Below are positions 15,359 through 23,933 of a stretch of DNA of 24,676 nt, piece after piece. The notes beneath the pieces were generated by a model. It did no database searches and was not told where the DNA came from. It saw only the letters and a list, made by a program, of their open reading frames with translations. The DNA lies in assembly GCA_024400275.1 (NCBI GenBank), contig JAKSMY010000029.1, forward strand, positions 1 to 24,676. Direction: 5' to 3'. Position numbers and translations under genes: made by a program. The DNA is from Paludibacteraceae bacterium (GTDB lineage: Bacteria > Bacteroidota > Bacteroidia > Bacteroidales > Paludibacteraceae). Each line of letters starts with the position of its first letter. Position 1 is the stretch's first letter.

Positions 15359-17287
15359 ATGCGAAGAATAATATCCACATTTGTCTTTTTCCTGCTCGCG
15401 TGCGTGGGTGCGAACGCGCAGTACATGGTGGAGATTAAACCGTCCAAGAAGGTTATTCATGTGGATCAAACCGGTTTGTCGGACAATACGGGTGTGAAAG
15501 ATGTTTTGCAGGCTATGCCGGAATTATTGAATAGATACACGGATAATTTTTTTGATAATTTCAGTATTCAGGTCGATGGCAAAGATGCCGGCAGCAGTCG
15601 CGATGTCGTGCTGACCCAGACTAAGTTGGCAGAGGTAGATGTGATAGAGATTTCTACATCGCCTACGGTAAGTGAACAGAAAAATGGAGAGGGCGGTGTT
15701 ATTAATATCAAACTCAAACCTGTTGCCCGAGAAGGCGTGAGTGGCGAAGTGCTGCTGGACGGTACCACGGAGTGGGACGTGCAACCGTCACTGTTGCTGA
15801 ATTACAAGAAAAACAAGTTTACCCTTCGCTCCAGCTTTATGATGGAGTATTGGAATCCGACAAACTATAAAGAGAAATACTGGTCAAACACGGACGAAAC
15901 GGTTGCCCGTCTAGACACACTCAAAACACGTTTCTGCCAAGAGACAGCCAAACTGCATCTGGAATGGAACCCCACCTCACAGGACGAGGTGAAAGTTTAT
16001 GTGTGGGAAACGTACGCTCATGCCAGACAGACGGCAAATGCCGGTGAACAGACCATGGTTAGGATAGAAGACGATACGAAACGAATTTTGTGGCAGGAGA
16101 CGAATATGTGTGAACAGGTGTCGGATAGACAGTGGAAACTGGTGGCGGAGGGCAATGTGTCGTATAAGCACGTTTACGCACGAGGCGGGGAACTCAATAT
16201 AGAGGGCGATTACAGTTTTAATCCGAACGGAAATAAACGCCACTGGAGAAGAATGAATTTGGAATCAAAGGATATGATTTATACCGGACAAGATAGCCTG
16301 ACTGACAATCTGACGTACGATCATCAGGTTAGGGGTGAAATCAGTACAAAACATCTCCTTCTTCCTTTTACAAGTTCTCATTATTTAGACTTGAAAAGCG
16401 GTGTGAATACCACATATAGTTTCGGCAGGACACGAACCATAACGGATATTGAAGATACACACTTCCCTCCGGACACCAACAAGGTGAAGGGAAATAAACT
16501 ATATGTCTCGCCGTATTTGGAAATGAATTACCGCTATCACGGTTGGGAATTGCAGGTCGGTGCCCGTTACCAGTATTACCGTCACGGGCAGCAGGAAAAT
16601 GAACAAAGTATATATTACACCCACAATCATACATGGTTGGGAAACGCCAGCGTGTTATGGCAGGTGAAAGAGCATCATTTGCTGCGGCTCATGGTGTCGC
16701 GTGATGTGATTTGGGCGATGATGAAGGACCGGGACGGCAAGATAGATCCCCGTTCAAATCCTTATTATATGGCAGATTTGAACTATATCTATGATTGGAA
16801 TAACAAGGTGGATTATGTAATGACTAATTTTGGCATCAAATATGTATATGCCAAACGTGACGCATTGGATATCGGTGTTTTGTCTGCCAACGCACAACTT
16901 ATTTACCGGCACGGCATTTTTGCTATGGCTTTTGCGGGTAATGTGTATGCCAAGAAAGAAATCTATATCAATAAGCAAGACAATAACTGGCGTTTCTATG
17001 CCAATGTGAGCATAACGCCTGTTCTGTCGTTCCGTAAGAACTGGACTTTGTCTGCCAAGTTGCTCTATAACTCGCAGATGTTCTTGGCAGGCGAGACATA
17101 CGGCGACTGTTTCTATACCCAACTGCGTTTGTCCAAAGATTGGAATAAATGGAATGTTCACATTGAGATAAACGATATATTTGACTATATTACCTACAAT
17201 ACCTACCAAACAGATAGGGGAACGGAAAAAGAATTAGTGGACATGTATCCCCGTTGTGTTGCAATAGGTGCCAGCTATAAATTTTAA
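15359..17287 (+). CDS. outer-membrane beta-barrel protein with TonB-type plug (TonB-dependent receptor-like)
   Basis: An outer-membrane protein of 642 residues; substrate unknown. The signal peptide is at 1-20 (cleavage after ANA). A plug-like domain follows at about 44-120: VKDVLQAMPELL, then FSIQVDGKDAG, LAEVDVIEI and the GEGGVINIKLK end motif (110-120). The rest is a beta barrel with alternating aromatic strands, ending in SYKF with the C-terminal Phe typical of BAM-assembled barrels. It lacks the N-terminal carboxypeptidase-like domain and the SusC signature, and no clear TonB box is seen, so it fits the smaller barrel class related to TonB-dependent receptors. It has its own promoter and starts 13 nt or so after the inferred transcript start. 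No SusD-like partner is adjacent. Confidence 0.85.
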   Translation: MRRIISTFVFFLLACVGANAQYMVEIKPSKKVIHVDQTGLSDNTGVKDVLQAMPELLNRYTDNFFDNFSIQVDGKDAGSSRDVVLTQTKLAEVDVIEISTSPTVSEQKNGEGGVINIKLKPVAREGVSGEVLLDGTTEWDVQPSLLLNYKKNKFTLRSSFMMEYWNPTNYKEKYWSNTDETVARLDTLKTRFCQETAKLHLEWNPTSQDEVKVYVWETYAHARQTANAGEQTMVRIEDDTKRILWQETNMCEQVSDRQWKLVAEGNVSYKHVYARGGELNIEGDYSFNPNGNKRHWRRMNLESKDMIYTGQDSLTDNLTYDHQVRGEISTKHLLLPFTSSHYLDLKSGVNTTYSFGRTRTITDIEDTHFPPDTNKVKGNKLYVSPYLEMNYRYHGWELQVGARYQYYRHGQQENEQSIYYTHNHTWLGNASVLWQVKEHHLLRLMVSRDVIWAMMKDRDGKIDPRSNPYYMADLNYIYDWNNKVDYVMTNFGIKYVYAKRDALDIGVLSANAQLIYRHGIFAMAFAGNVYAKKEIYINKQDNNWRFYANVSITPVLSFRKNWTLSAKLLYNSQMFLAGETYGDCFYTQLRLSKDWNKWNVHIEINDIFDYITYNTYQTDRGTEKELVDMYPRCVAIGASYKF

Positions 17288-17290
17288 TAG

Positions 17291-17327
17291 CAACCTGCAA
17301 CCTGCTAAACTCGTTAAACCCGTTAAA
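17291..17327. repeat. degenerate tandem spacer (CAACCTG / CGTTAAAC types)
   Basis: CAACCTG occurs twice in tandem (17291-17304), followed by CTAAACTCGTTAAACCCGTTAAA, a 9-base near-repeat. It fills most of the gap between the barrel gene and the carboxyltransferase gene. No promoter motif is visible in this gap. Confidence 0.65.
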
Positions 17328-17340
17328 AAATTATACAACA

Positions 17341-18888
17341 ATGGCAAAGAAAATTGAAGGAAAAAAAGAAGTGCAATTTTCGCTCGTTTACCGCGATATG
17401 TGGCAATCAAGCGGTAAATATGTGCCCCGTAAAGATCAACTGGCACAGATAGCCCCTGTAATTATTGATATGGGCTGTTTTGACCGTGTAGAAACCAATG
17501 GCGGTGCTTCCGAACAGGTTAATCTGCTATATGGAGAGAACCCTAATCTGGCAGTAAGAACATTTACCAGGCCTTTCCACCAGGCAGGCATCAAAACCCA
17601 CATGCTGGACCGCGGTTTGAACGCCCTTCGCATGAACCCCGTGCCCGCCGATGTGCGCCAACTGATGTACAGGGTGAAACATGCACAGGGAACGGACATC
17701 ACCCGTATCTTCTGCGGATTGAACGACCCGCGCAATATTATCCCGTCTATTAAATGGGCAAAAGCGGCAGGCATGACCGCACAGGCTACCATGTGCATCA
17801 CCTATTCCAAAGTACACACGGCAGAGTATTACATCAACTTGGCGGAACAACTCATCGAGGGTGGTGCACAGGAGATATGTCTGAAGGATATGGCGGGCGT
17901 AGGTCGTCCTGCTATGTTGGGTGTTATCGTGGCTGCCATCAAAGAAAAACATCCGGATATTATTATTCAATACCATGGTCATACAGGTCCCGGTTTCTCG
18001 GTTGCCAGTATGCTTGAGGTGGCAAAAGCAGGGGGCGATGTGTTGGACGTTGCGATGGAACCCCTCAGTTGGGGGAAAGTGCACCCCGATGTAATCACCA
18101 TCCAGGCCATGTTGCGCGATGCCGGATTCCTTGTGAAAGATATCAATATGAAGGCTTACATGGAAGCACGTAGTCTGACTCAAAGTTTCATGGACGATTT
18201 CTTGGGCTATTGGATTGACCCGAAGAATAGTCTGATGACTTCTTTGTTGGTTGGTTGCGGTTTGCCGGGCGGCATGATGGGTAGCCTGATGGCAGACTTG
18301 AAGGGCATGCACGCCGCTATCAATGCCAACTTACGCAAGAAAGGACAAAAAGAACTCAGCGAAGACGAGTTATTGGTTGAGTTGTTTGACGAGGTGCAAC
18401 GTATTTGGCCTATGTTGGGTACGCCGTGCTTGGTAACGCCGTTCAGCCAGTATGTCAAGAACGCTGCATTGATGAATCTATTCAGCAAATCAATGGGCGA
18501 AAAACCGTTCACGCGCATGGATCCCGCTATGTGGGGTATGATTCTTGGTAAGAGTGGTAAACTGCCCGGCGAATTGGCTCCGGAAATTATTGAACTTGCT
18601 AAAGAAAAAGGATTGGAATTCTATACCGATGACCCACAAGCACTCTATCCTGACGAGTTACCACGATTCGAGAAAGAAATGAAAGAATTGGGTTGGGAAC
18701 GGGGTCAAGATGACGAAGAATTGTTTGAATTTGCAATGCACGAAAAACAATATCGCGAATATAAATCGGGTCAAGCGAAAGACCAATTCATTAAAGATTT
18801 AGTAGAACGTATGCAAAAAGCCGGCAAAGATATGTCAAAAGTACATGTTAGTTGGCAAGGCAGTTTGAGAACGAAAATAGAATATTAA
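17341..18888 (+). CDS. carboxyltransferase subunit of a biotin-dependent (de)carboxylase (OadA / transcarboxylase 5S-like)
   Basis: A TIM-barrel carboxyltransferase that moves CO2 between a 2-oxoacid (pyruvate/oxaloacetate) and carboxybiotin. The 515 residues show YRDMWQSSG (17-25) with the metal-binding Asp19, the lysine motif CLKDMAG (180-186; Lys182 the likely carbamylated metal ligand) and YHGHTGPG (211-218) with two metal-binding His. The C-terminal helical region extends to the end. There is no biotin-attachment domain (no AMKM-like motif), and the length is close to the separate 5S subunit of transcarboxylase, so the carrier protein must be encoded elsewhere. Whether it works in oxaloacetate decarboxylation, pyruvate carboxylation or transcarboxylation cannot be decided here. 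serC follows 7 nt downstream. Confidence 0.9.
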   Translation: MAKKIEGKKEVQFSLVYRDMWQSSGKYVPRKDQLAQIAPVIIDMGCFDRVETNGGASEQVNLLYGENPNLAVRTFTRPFHQAGIKTHMLDRGLNALRMNPVPADVRQLMYRVKHAQGTDITRIFCGLNDPRNIIPSIKWAKAAGMTAQATMCITYSKVHTAEYYINLAEQLIEGGAQEICLKDMAGVGRPAMLGVIVAAIKEKHPDIIIQYHGHTGPGFSVASMLEVAKAGGDVLDVAMEPLSWGKVHPDVITIQAMLRDAGFLVKDINMKAYMEARSLTQSFMDDFLGYWIDPKNSLMTSLLVGCGLPGGMMGSLMADLKGMHAAINANLRKKGQKELSEDELLVELFDEVQRIWPMLGTPCLVTPFSQYVKNAALMNLFSKSMGEKPFTRMDPAMWGMILGKSGKLPGELAPEIIELAKEKGLEFYTDDPQALYPDELPRFEKEMKELGWERGQDDEELFEFAMHEKQYREYKSGQAKDQFIKDLVERMQKAGKDMSKVHVSWQGSLRTKIEY

Positions 18889-18895
18889 AACCAAT

Positions 18896-19975
18896 ATGAA
18901 AAAGTACAATTTTAATGCGGGACCAAGTATCCTGCCACAGGAAGTAATCAAACAAACGGCAGATGCCGTAATGGATTTTGAAGGTCAAGGTCTGAGTGTT
19001 TTGGAAATATCTCACCGTGCCAAGTATTTCCAACCCGTCATGGACGAGGCAGAAGCGTTGATGAAAGAACTGCTGAACGTGCCTGATGGGTATCGCGTGT
19101 TGTTCCTTGGTGGCGGTGCCAGCCTGCAGTTCTGTATGGTTCCTTTCAATCTGATGGAGAAGAAAGCAGCCTATCTGAATACGGGTGTCTGGAGCAAAAA
19201 AGCCATGAAAGAGGCACAAGCCTTTGGCGAGGTGGTCGAGTTGGCTGCTTCTACCAATTCGATTCCGATGGATTGGGAAGTGCCGCAGGACTGCGATTAT
19301 CTGCACATCACCACCAATAATACTATTTTTGGTACTGAAATCAGCAATGATAAACTGCAAGAGATATACCGCAAGAAAGGTAAAGTACGTCTGGTGGCTG
19401 ATATGTCTTCTGATATTTTGAGCCGTCCTGTTGATGTCAGTCAATTCGATTTGATTTATGGCGGTGCTCAAAAGAACCTTGCTCCTGCCGGCGTAACATT
19501 CGTTATTGTTAAGGAAGAGTGTCTGGGTCATGTGACTCGTCATATCCCAACGATGTTGGACTATCGTACGCACACCGAGAATGGTTCTATGTTCAACACG
19601 CCTCCCGTTCTGCCTGTCTATACGGCTATGCTGACGCTTCGTTGGCTGAAGAAAAACGGCGGTGTGCAGTGGATAAATGCCCGCAACCAGCAGAAAGCGG
19701 ACTTGCTTTATAACTGCATAGATAACAGCAAAATCTTTATGCCGACTATTACCGACAGAGAGGACCGCAGTCGCATGAATATCTGCTTTGTGCCGAAACC
19801 TGAATACGAAAGTCTCTTTGACGAGTTCTTCCAGTTTGCAACCCAACGTGGCATGGTAGGTGTCAAGGGACACCGTCTGGTAGGCGGCTTCCGTGCTTCC
19901 TGCTACAATGCGATGGATGTAGAAGGCGTTCAAGCCCTTGTTGATTGTATCCACGACTTCGAAAAATTACACTAA
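18896..19975 (+). CDS. serC: phosphoserine aminotransferase
   Basis: A PLP enzyme converting 3-phosphohydroxypyruvate and glutamate to 3-phosphoserine, the second step of serine synthesis. The 359 residues match the family. It opens with the typical [11 protein letters not shown] (4-14), has GGGASLQF (72-79) for cofactor phosphate binding, [10 protein letters not shown] (139-148) and the PLP-binding lysine in [12 protein letters not shown] (188-199; Lys193). The C terminus contains [16 protein letters not shown] (about 326-341), which carries the family's substrate-binding residues. It sits directly upstream of serA, separated only by the repeat spacer at 19977-19994. Confidence 0.97.
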   Translation: MKKYNFNAGPSILPQEVIKQTADAVMDFEGQGLSVLEISHRAKYFQPVMDEAEALMKELLNVPDGYRVLFLGGGASLQFCMVPFNLMEKKAAYLNTGVWSKKAMKEAQAFGEVVELAASTNSIPMDWEVPQDCDYLHITTNNTIFGTEISNDKLQEIYRKKGKVRLVADMSSDILSRPVDVSQFDLIYGGAQKNLAPAGVTFVIVKEECLGHVTRHIPTMLDYRTHTENGSMFNTPPVLPVYTAMLTLRWLKKNGGVQWINARNQQKADLLYNCIDNSKIFMPTITDREDRSRMNICFVPKPEYESLFDEFFQFATQRGMVGVKGHRLVGGFRASCYNAMDVEGVQALVDCIHDFEKLH

Positions 19976-19976
19976 C

Positions 19977-19994
19977 TGTCAACTATCAACTAAT
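19977..19994. repeat. TCAACTA-type spacer repeat, serC/serA junction
   Basis: TGTCAACTATCAACTAAT sits between the serC stop and the serA ATG, in the same orientation as the korA/korB copy but with one heptamer fewer. Confidence 0.85.
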
Positions 19995-20912
19995 ATGAAG
20001 GTTCTTGTAGCAACAGAGAAGCCCTTTGCCAAAGTTGCCGTAGATGGCATTCGCGAAGTGGTAGAGGCAGCCGGCTATACGCTGGAACTGCTTGAGAAAT
20101 ACACTGAAAAGAGTCAATTACTCAACGCTGTGGCTGATGCTGATGCCCTTATTATTCGCTCCGATGTGGTAGATAATGAGGTGCTCAATGCTGCCAAACA
20201 ACTCAAAATAGTTGTTCGTGCCGGTGCCGGTTATGATAATATCGACCTTGAAGCGGCTACTGCTCATAAGGTAGTCGCTATGAACACACCCGGACAGAAT
20301 TCCAACGCCGTGGCTGAATTGGCACTCGGACTGATGGTCATGATGGTTCGTAACCGGTATAACGGCACGTCCGGCACCGAACTCAAGGATAAAAAACTGG
20401 GCATTCATGCTTTTGGTAATGTAGGGCGTAATGTGGCTCGCATTGCCAAAGGATTTGGAATGAATATCATGGCGTACGATGCTTATTGCCCCGATGAGGC
20501 AATGATTCAAGCCGGCGTAACGCCTGCACACAGTGCCGACGAGTTGTATCAAAAATGTGACATCGTCAGTTTACATATTCCTGCAACGGACGAAACGAAA
20601 AATAGTATCAATTACGCCCTGCTCAATCAGATGCCCAAGGGTGCCATATTGGTTAATACGGCGCGTAAGGAGGTTATCAACGAGCCCGAACTGATTCAAC
20701 TCATGCAGGACCGCCCCGATTTCCGTTATGTGACTGACATCATGCCGGTGGCTGATGCCGAGTTCCGTCAGTTTGAGAATCGTTATTTCGCAACGCCCAA
20801 GAAAATGGGTGCCCAAACGGCGGAGGCAAACATCAATGCCGGTATTGCTGCGGCTAAACAGATAGTCGATTTTATCGAAAACGGTGTAACCAAATTCCAA
20901 GTGAATAAATAG
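19995..20912 (+). CDS. serA: D-3-phosphoglycerate dehydrogenase, short ACT-less type
   Basis: Oxidises 3-phosphoglycerate to 3-phosphohydroxypyruvate with NAD, the first step of serine synthesis. The ATG at 19995 gives 305 residues; an upstream in-frame start at 19938 would run through serC and the repeat spacer and is rejected. Features are VRAGAGYDNID (74-84), the NAD motif GIHAFGNVGR (136-145) and VNTARKEVI (220-228) with catalytic Arg224. The segment where D-2-hydroxyacid dehydrogenases carry the catalytic His (TPH.G) reads TPKKMGAQTAEA (267-278), so His is replaced by Lys, and the expected catalytic Glu region reads TDIMPVADAEF (247-257). I believe this variant is shared by Bacteroidales SerA proteins, from memory. 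There is no ACT domain, so no serine feedback by that route. Confidence 0.92.
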   Translation: MKVLVATEKPFAKVAVDGIREVVEAAGYTLELLEKYTEKSQLLNAVADADALIIRSDVVDNEVLNAAKQLKIVVRAGAGYDNIDLEAATAHKVVAMNTPGQNSNAVAELALGLMVMMVRNRYNGTSGTELKDKKLGIHAFGNVGRNVARIAKGFGMNIMAYDAYCPDEAMIQAGVTPAHSADELYQKCDIVSLHIPATDETKNSINYALLNQMPKGAILVNTARKEVINEPELIQLMQDRPDFRYVTDIMPVADAEFRQFENRYFATPKKMGAQTAEANINAGIAAAKQIVDFIENGVTKFQVNK

Positions 20913-20930
20913 GACGTACCTGAGCGAGTC

Positions 20931-20974
20931 TTAAACGTAAGATAAACGTAATATTAACGTAACATCAACGTAAC
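20931..20974. repeat. 11-bp tandem repeat (consensus ATNAACGTAAN, 4 copies)
   Basis: Four successive 11-base units: TTAAACGTAAG, ATAAACGTAAT, ATTAACGTAAC and ATCAACGTAAC. They lie in the 106-bp gap between serA and the T9SS-cargo gene. No Bacteroidetes promoter with both elements could be found in this gap; TATCTTTA at 21005-21012 resembles a -7 box but lacks a TTTG 20 nt upstream and lies too close to the start codon. Confidence 0.85.
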
Positions 20975-21018
20975 ATGACCGAAGGGTGTAGCAATCACTA
21001 CTAATATCTTTAACGACT

Positions 21019-22284
21019 TTGAAGAAACTATTTTTAATATCATTAATCTTTGTATCTGTAGGGTGGTGTAGTGCTGCTCGATTGATACGTGCCGTCAGCC
21101 TGTCTAACTCGCGTTATGAGATAGAAAACCCTAAAGGAGCAGATTATCTCTATTTGTATGAATCTTACAAAGATATCTCATTGGAGACTATTAGTGGAAA
21201 AGATGCTGTATGGACCGAGTTGGCAACGGGAAGACAATCCAAAGGAACCAATGTGTTTCAGAACGTGACAGATGGTTATTGCTATTCGGTGGAAATAGAT
21301 GGGCAAAAAGAAACGTTTGTTTTTATTGACTACAGCAAACATCGTCTGACGGCAATGAGCGAGCCGGAGGTGGAGATGAATTGCTCCAATACGCAATTGA
21401 AACTCAATACTTGGACTCCGATTACGTATTTGGACAGCTTAGGCAATACGCAATCTCTGCCTTTGGAATGTTCTGTTACCTACACTACACAACAGTGGAA
21501 CGACAAAAGTTGGGCTGATGTTCAAATAACGGATACCGTTGCGCTTACGGATAGATATATTGTGTTGGATTCTATTTTGACCGATACGAAATTCGTGATA
21601 GCGGAGGAAAATATATCGCCCATATTCTATGGCGCGGCTGATTCCTACGAAACGACTGTATATGAGGCAGTTGCTATTGCACATCATAAGCAGAGTTATA
21701 TCGCAAAACGGGGTAAACAACTTGAAAACGAAAAAGATGGACCGTACGAAGGAAATACGCATATCGAATCGGCTCCGTTGGACATTCTGTTTGAGAGTAA
21801 TCCGTCCGCCAAAGCCGATTTCTACACGTGGACCATTAAGCAGGGACAAAGCGAAATAGTGTCCAGAAACGATAGAGATTTGCATTATTATTTTGACGAT
21901 GCTTCGTCTTCGGGACCGATTACCTATTGGGTTGAACTCAAATTGGTCAATTCGTCTCATCCGGAGTGCTATCTCACCGCCATGGATACCGTTACGCTGA
22001 ATAGCAGTTTTATTTTGGTTCCGAATGTCTTTACCCCCAACGGAGACGGCATGAATGACGAATTCAAAGTGGTGTACCGTTCTGTTTGCGAGTTTCACTG
22101 TTGGATATTCAACCGTTGGCAACACCTTATTTATTCGTGGGACGACCCTGCCAAAGGCTGGAACGGCAACTACAACGGGCGTAAGGAGCCTGATGGCGCA
22201 TATATCTATATCATTGAGGCCAAAGGCTGCGATGGGCAGAAATTCAATTTGAAGGGAACAGTCAATTTATTAACAGGAAAATAA
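21019..22284 (+). CDS. T9SS-secreted protein with gliding-motility-type C-terminal sorting domain
   Basis: A probable cell-surface or secreted protein of 421 residues. The signal peptide [19 protein letters not shown] (1-19) requires the TTG at 21019 as start; no in-frame ATG exists nearby upstream. The middle (about 25-325) is a beta-rich region of unknown function with no motif I recognise, including two aromatic-rich Ig/PKD-like stretches. Residues 331-421 form the type B type-IX secretion sorting domain (CHU_C / TIGR04131 type): [16 protein letters not shown] (334-349), a W.IFNRW block and the GWNGNYNGR...[13 protein letters not shown] motif. Such domains direct export across the outer membrane. 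It is embedded between serA and glyA, with 19 nt to glyA. Confidence 0.88.
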   Translation: MKKLFLISLIFVSVGWCSAARLIRAVSLSNSRYEIENPKGADYLYLYESYKDISLETISGKDAVWTELATGRQSKGTNVFQNVTDGYCYSVEIDGQKETFVFIDYSKHRLTAMSEPEVEMNCSNTQLKLNTWTPITYLDSLGNTQSLPLECSVTYTTQQWNDKSWADVQITDTVALTDRYIVLDSILTDTKFVIAEENISPIFYGAADSYETTVYEAVAIAHHKQSYIAKRGKQLENEKDGPYEGNTHIESAPLDILFESNPSAKADFYTWTIKQGQSEIVSRNDRDLHYYFDDASSSGPITYWVELKLVNSSHPECYLTAMDTVTLNSSFILVPNVFTPNGDGMNDEFKVVYRSVCEFHCWIFNRWQHLIYSWDDPAKGWNGNYNGRKEPDGAYIYIIEAKGCDGQKFNLKGTVNLLTGK

Positions 22285-22303
22285 ACAACTAAATTTATAC
22301 AGT

Positions 22304-23584
22304 ATGATTCGTGATAACGAGATTTTTGACGTTATTCGTCGGGAACGGGAGCGTCAGACACGCGGCATAGAGTTGATTGCCAGTGAGAACTACGTAAGCG
22401 ACCAAGTGATGGAAGCGATGGGCTCTGTCTTGACCGATAAATATGCAGAGGGCTACCCGGGTAAACGCTATTACGGTGGCTGTGAGGTGGTTGACGAGAG
22501 CGAGAATATAGCCCGTGACCGTCTTAAGAGATTATTTGATGCCGAGTATGTTAATGTGCAGCCGCACTCCGGTGCACAGGCTAATATGGCTGTTTTTATG
22601 GCATGTCTCAAGGCAGGTGATACGTTTATGGGGCTGAACCTCAGTCATGGAGGTCACCTCAGCCACGGCTCGGCTGTCAATTTCTCCGGACTGATGTTCC
22701 ACGCTATTGACTATAGTCTGAATGAGGCTACGGGACGTGTTGATTACGATGAGTTGGAGCAAAAAGCACGTGCCGAAAAGCCCAAATTGATTATTGCAGG
22801 CGCATCGGCATATAGTCGTGAATGGGATTATGCTCGTATTCGCAAGGTGGCTGACGAGATAGGTGCTATTTTTATGGTTGACATGGCGCACCCCGCAGGA
22901 CTGATTGCAGCCGGTCTGTTGGACAATCCTCTCAAATATGCCCATATCGTAACCAGCACGACGCACAAGACTTTGCGCGGACCTCGCGGTGGTGTTATTT
23001 TGATGGGCAAAGACTTTCCCAATCCGTGGGGCAAGACCACGCCGAAGGGTGAAATAAAAATGATGTCCGCCTTTCTGGATAGTGCCGTCTTTCCAGGTAC
23101 GCAAGGTGGTCCGCTGGAACATGTTATTGCTGCCAAGGCAGTGGCTTTTGGCGAGGCACTTCAACCCGAGTTCAAGACCTATCAGCAGCAGGTCAAAAAG
23201 AATGCCGCTGTCATGGCGCAAGCCTTTATGGACAAGGGCTATAAGATTATCTCCGGCGGTACGGACAATCACTCTATGTTGGTCGATTTACGTACCAAAT
23301 ATCCTGACTTGACGGGTAAGGTGGCAGAGAAAGCACTTGTGGCTGCTGACATTACCACCAACAAGAATATGGTGCCTTTTGATACGCGCAGTGCCTTCCA
23401 AACCAGCGGTTTACGCTTTGGAACACCGGCTATCACCACACGTGGTTTGAAGGAAGATAAGATGCCTTGGATAGTTGAGTTAATCGATCGCGTTCTTCAA
23501 GAGCCGGAATCCGATGCCAATATAGCGGCTGTGCGTGAGGTGGTGAACAGTGAGATGAATAAATATCCTTTATTTGCTTGGTAA
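22304..23584 (+). CDS. glyA: serine hydroxymethyltransferase
   Basis: A PLP enzyme that converts serine and tetrahydrofolate to glycine and 5,10-methylene-THF in the cytoplasm. The 426 residues match the family. [11 protein letters not shown] (22-32), the [13 protein letters not shown] block (47-59), [12 protein letters not shown] (86-97), [12 protein letters not shown] (193-204) and the PLP-lysine motif [14 protein letters not shown] (217-230, Lys222) are all present. The C-terminal part contains [23 protein letters not shown], family-typical. It uses the product of the serA-serC pathway encoded upstream, so grouping is functionally sensible despite the T9SS gene in between. The lipoprotein gene follows after 2 nt. 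Confidence 0.98.
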   Translation: MIRDNEIFDVIRRERERQTRGIELIASENYVSDQVMEAMGSVLTDKYAEGYPGKRYYGGCEVVDESENIARDRLKRLFDAEYVNVQPHSGAQANMAVFMACLKAGDTFMGLNLSHGGHLSHGSAVNFSGLMFHAIDYSLNEATGRVDYDELEQKARAEKPKLIIAGASAYSREWDYARIRKVADEIGAIFMVDMAHPAGLIAAGLLDNPLKYAHIVTSTTHKTLRGPRGGVILMGKDFPNPWGKTTPKGEIKMMSAFLDSAVFPGTQGGPLEHVIAAKAVAFGEALQPEFKTYQQQVKKNAAVMAQAFMDKGYKIISGGTDNHSMLVDLRTKYPDLTGKVAEKALVAADITTNKNMVPFDTRSAFQTSGLRFGTPAITTRGLKEDKMPWIVELIDRVLQEPESDANIAAVREVVNSEMNKYPLFAW

Positions 23585-23586
23585 TT

Positions 23587-23925
23587 ATGAAAAAGATAAT
23601 CATACCTGTTTTGTGTTTAGTGGCTTTAGGAGCCTGTAAACAGTTGCCTAACTTGGGCGAAGTAGATGTTGTTATTGTTCCCAATAATATCCAATTGGAG
23701 GAGGGTGCCACAAAAACCATTTCTGTGTCCGATGGTGCTGTGGCTACATGGACCTCTTTGGCTGACTCTATCGCAACCGTTTCTCCTACACAAGGAGGAA
23801 AGACCGCTGTGGTAACGGCACAGGAATTGCCGGATTCGATACCTTCGGCTGTCGTGCAAATCAAAGGGGTTACAAAAACACATACGGCCACCTGCCAGGT
23901 GACCGTAGTGCAAAAAGAGGAATAA
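23587..23925 (+). CDS. small lipoprotein with an Ig-like (BIG2-type) domain
   Basis: 112 residues from the ATG at 23587; an upstream TTG at 23578 would overlap glyA and precede the signal peptide, so it is not used. The signal peptide MKKIIIPVLCLVALGAC has a lipobox LGAC with lipidated Cys17. The mature part (about 27-108) resembles one bacterial Ig-like group 2 domain: a starting VVIVPNNIQLEEGATKTI strand, the core ATWTSLADSIATVSPTQGG (compare the usual W.S.D...A.V...G pattern) and an ending TATCQVTVV strand. Such domains are common in Bacteroidota surface proteins, where they mediate adhesion or act as spacers. The role here is unknown. It starts 2 nt after glyA and converges on the M3 peptidase gene, with no clear hairpin in the 8-nt gap. 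Confidence 0.8.
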   Translation: MKKIIIPVLCLVALGACKQLPNLGEVDVVIVPNNIQLEEGATKTISVSDGAVATWTSLADSIATVSPTQGGKTAVVTAQELPDSIPSAVVQIKGVTKTHTATCQVTVVQKEE

Positions 23926-23933
23926 ACGCCGTG

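Noticed and set aside
17527..18312. Open frame of 261 codons antisense to the carboxyltransferase gene
   Set aside because: Same reason: shadow of a conserved gene, His/Thr-rich composition, no promoter or start context.
18848..19954. Open frame of 368 codons antisense to serC
   Set aside because: It lies fully opposite a clear, motif-complete serC, has no recognisable motif, and reads like the complement of a codon-biased gene (runs of H, I, Q, T).
19938..19994. Upstream ATG for serA inside serC
   Set aside because: It would add 19 residues made of serC sequence and spacer repeat; the ATG at 19995 gives the usual MKVLVATEKPF start.
21005..21012. TATCTTTA as a promoter -7 box for the T9SS gene
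   Set aside because: Not a full match, no TTTG 20 nt upstream, and the transcript would start at or after the start codon.
22532..23272. Open frame of 246 codons antisense to glyA
   Set aside because: Shadow of a conserved gene, no domain visible.
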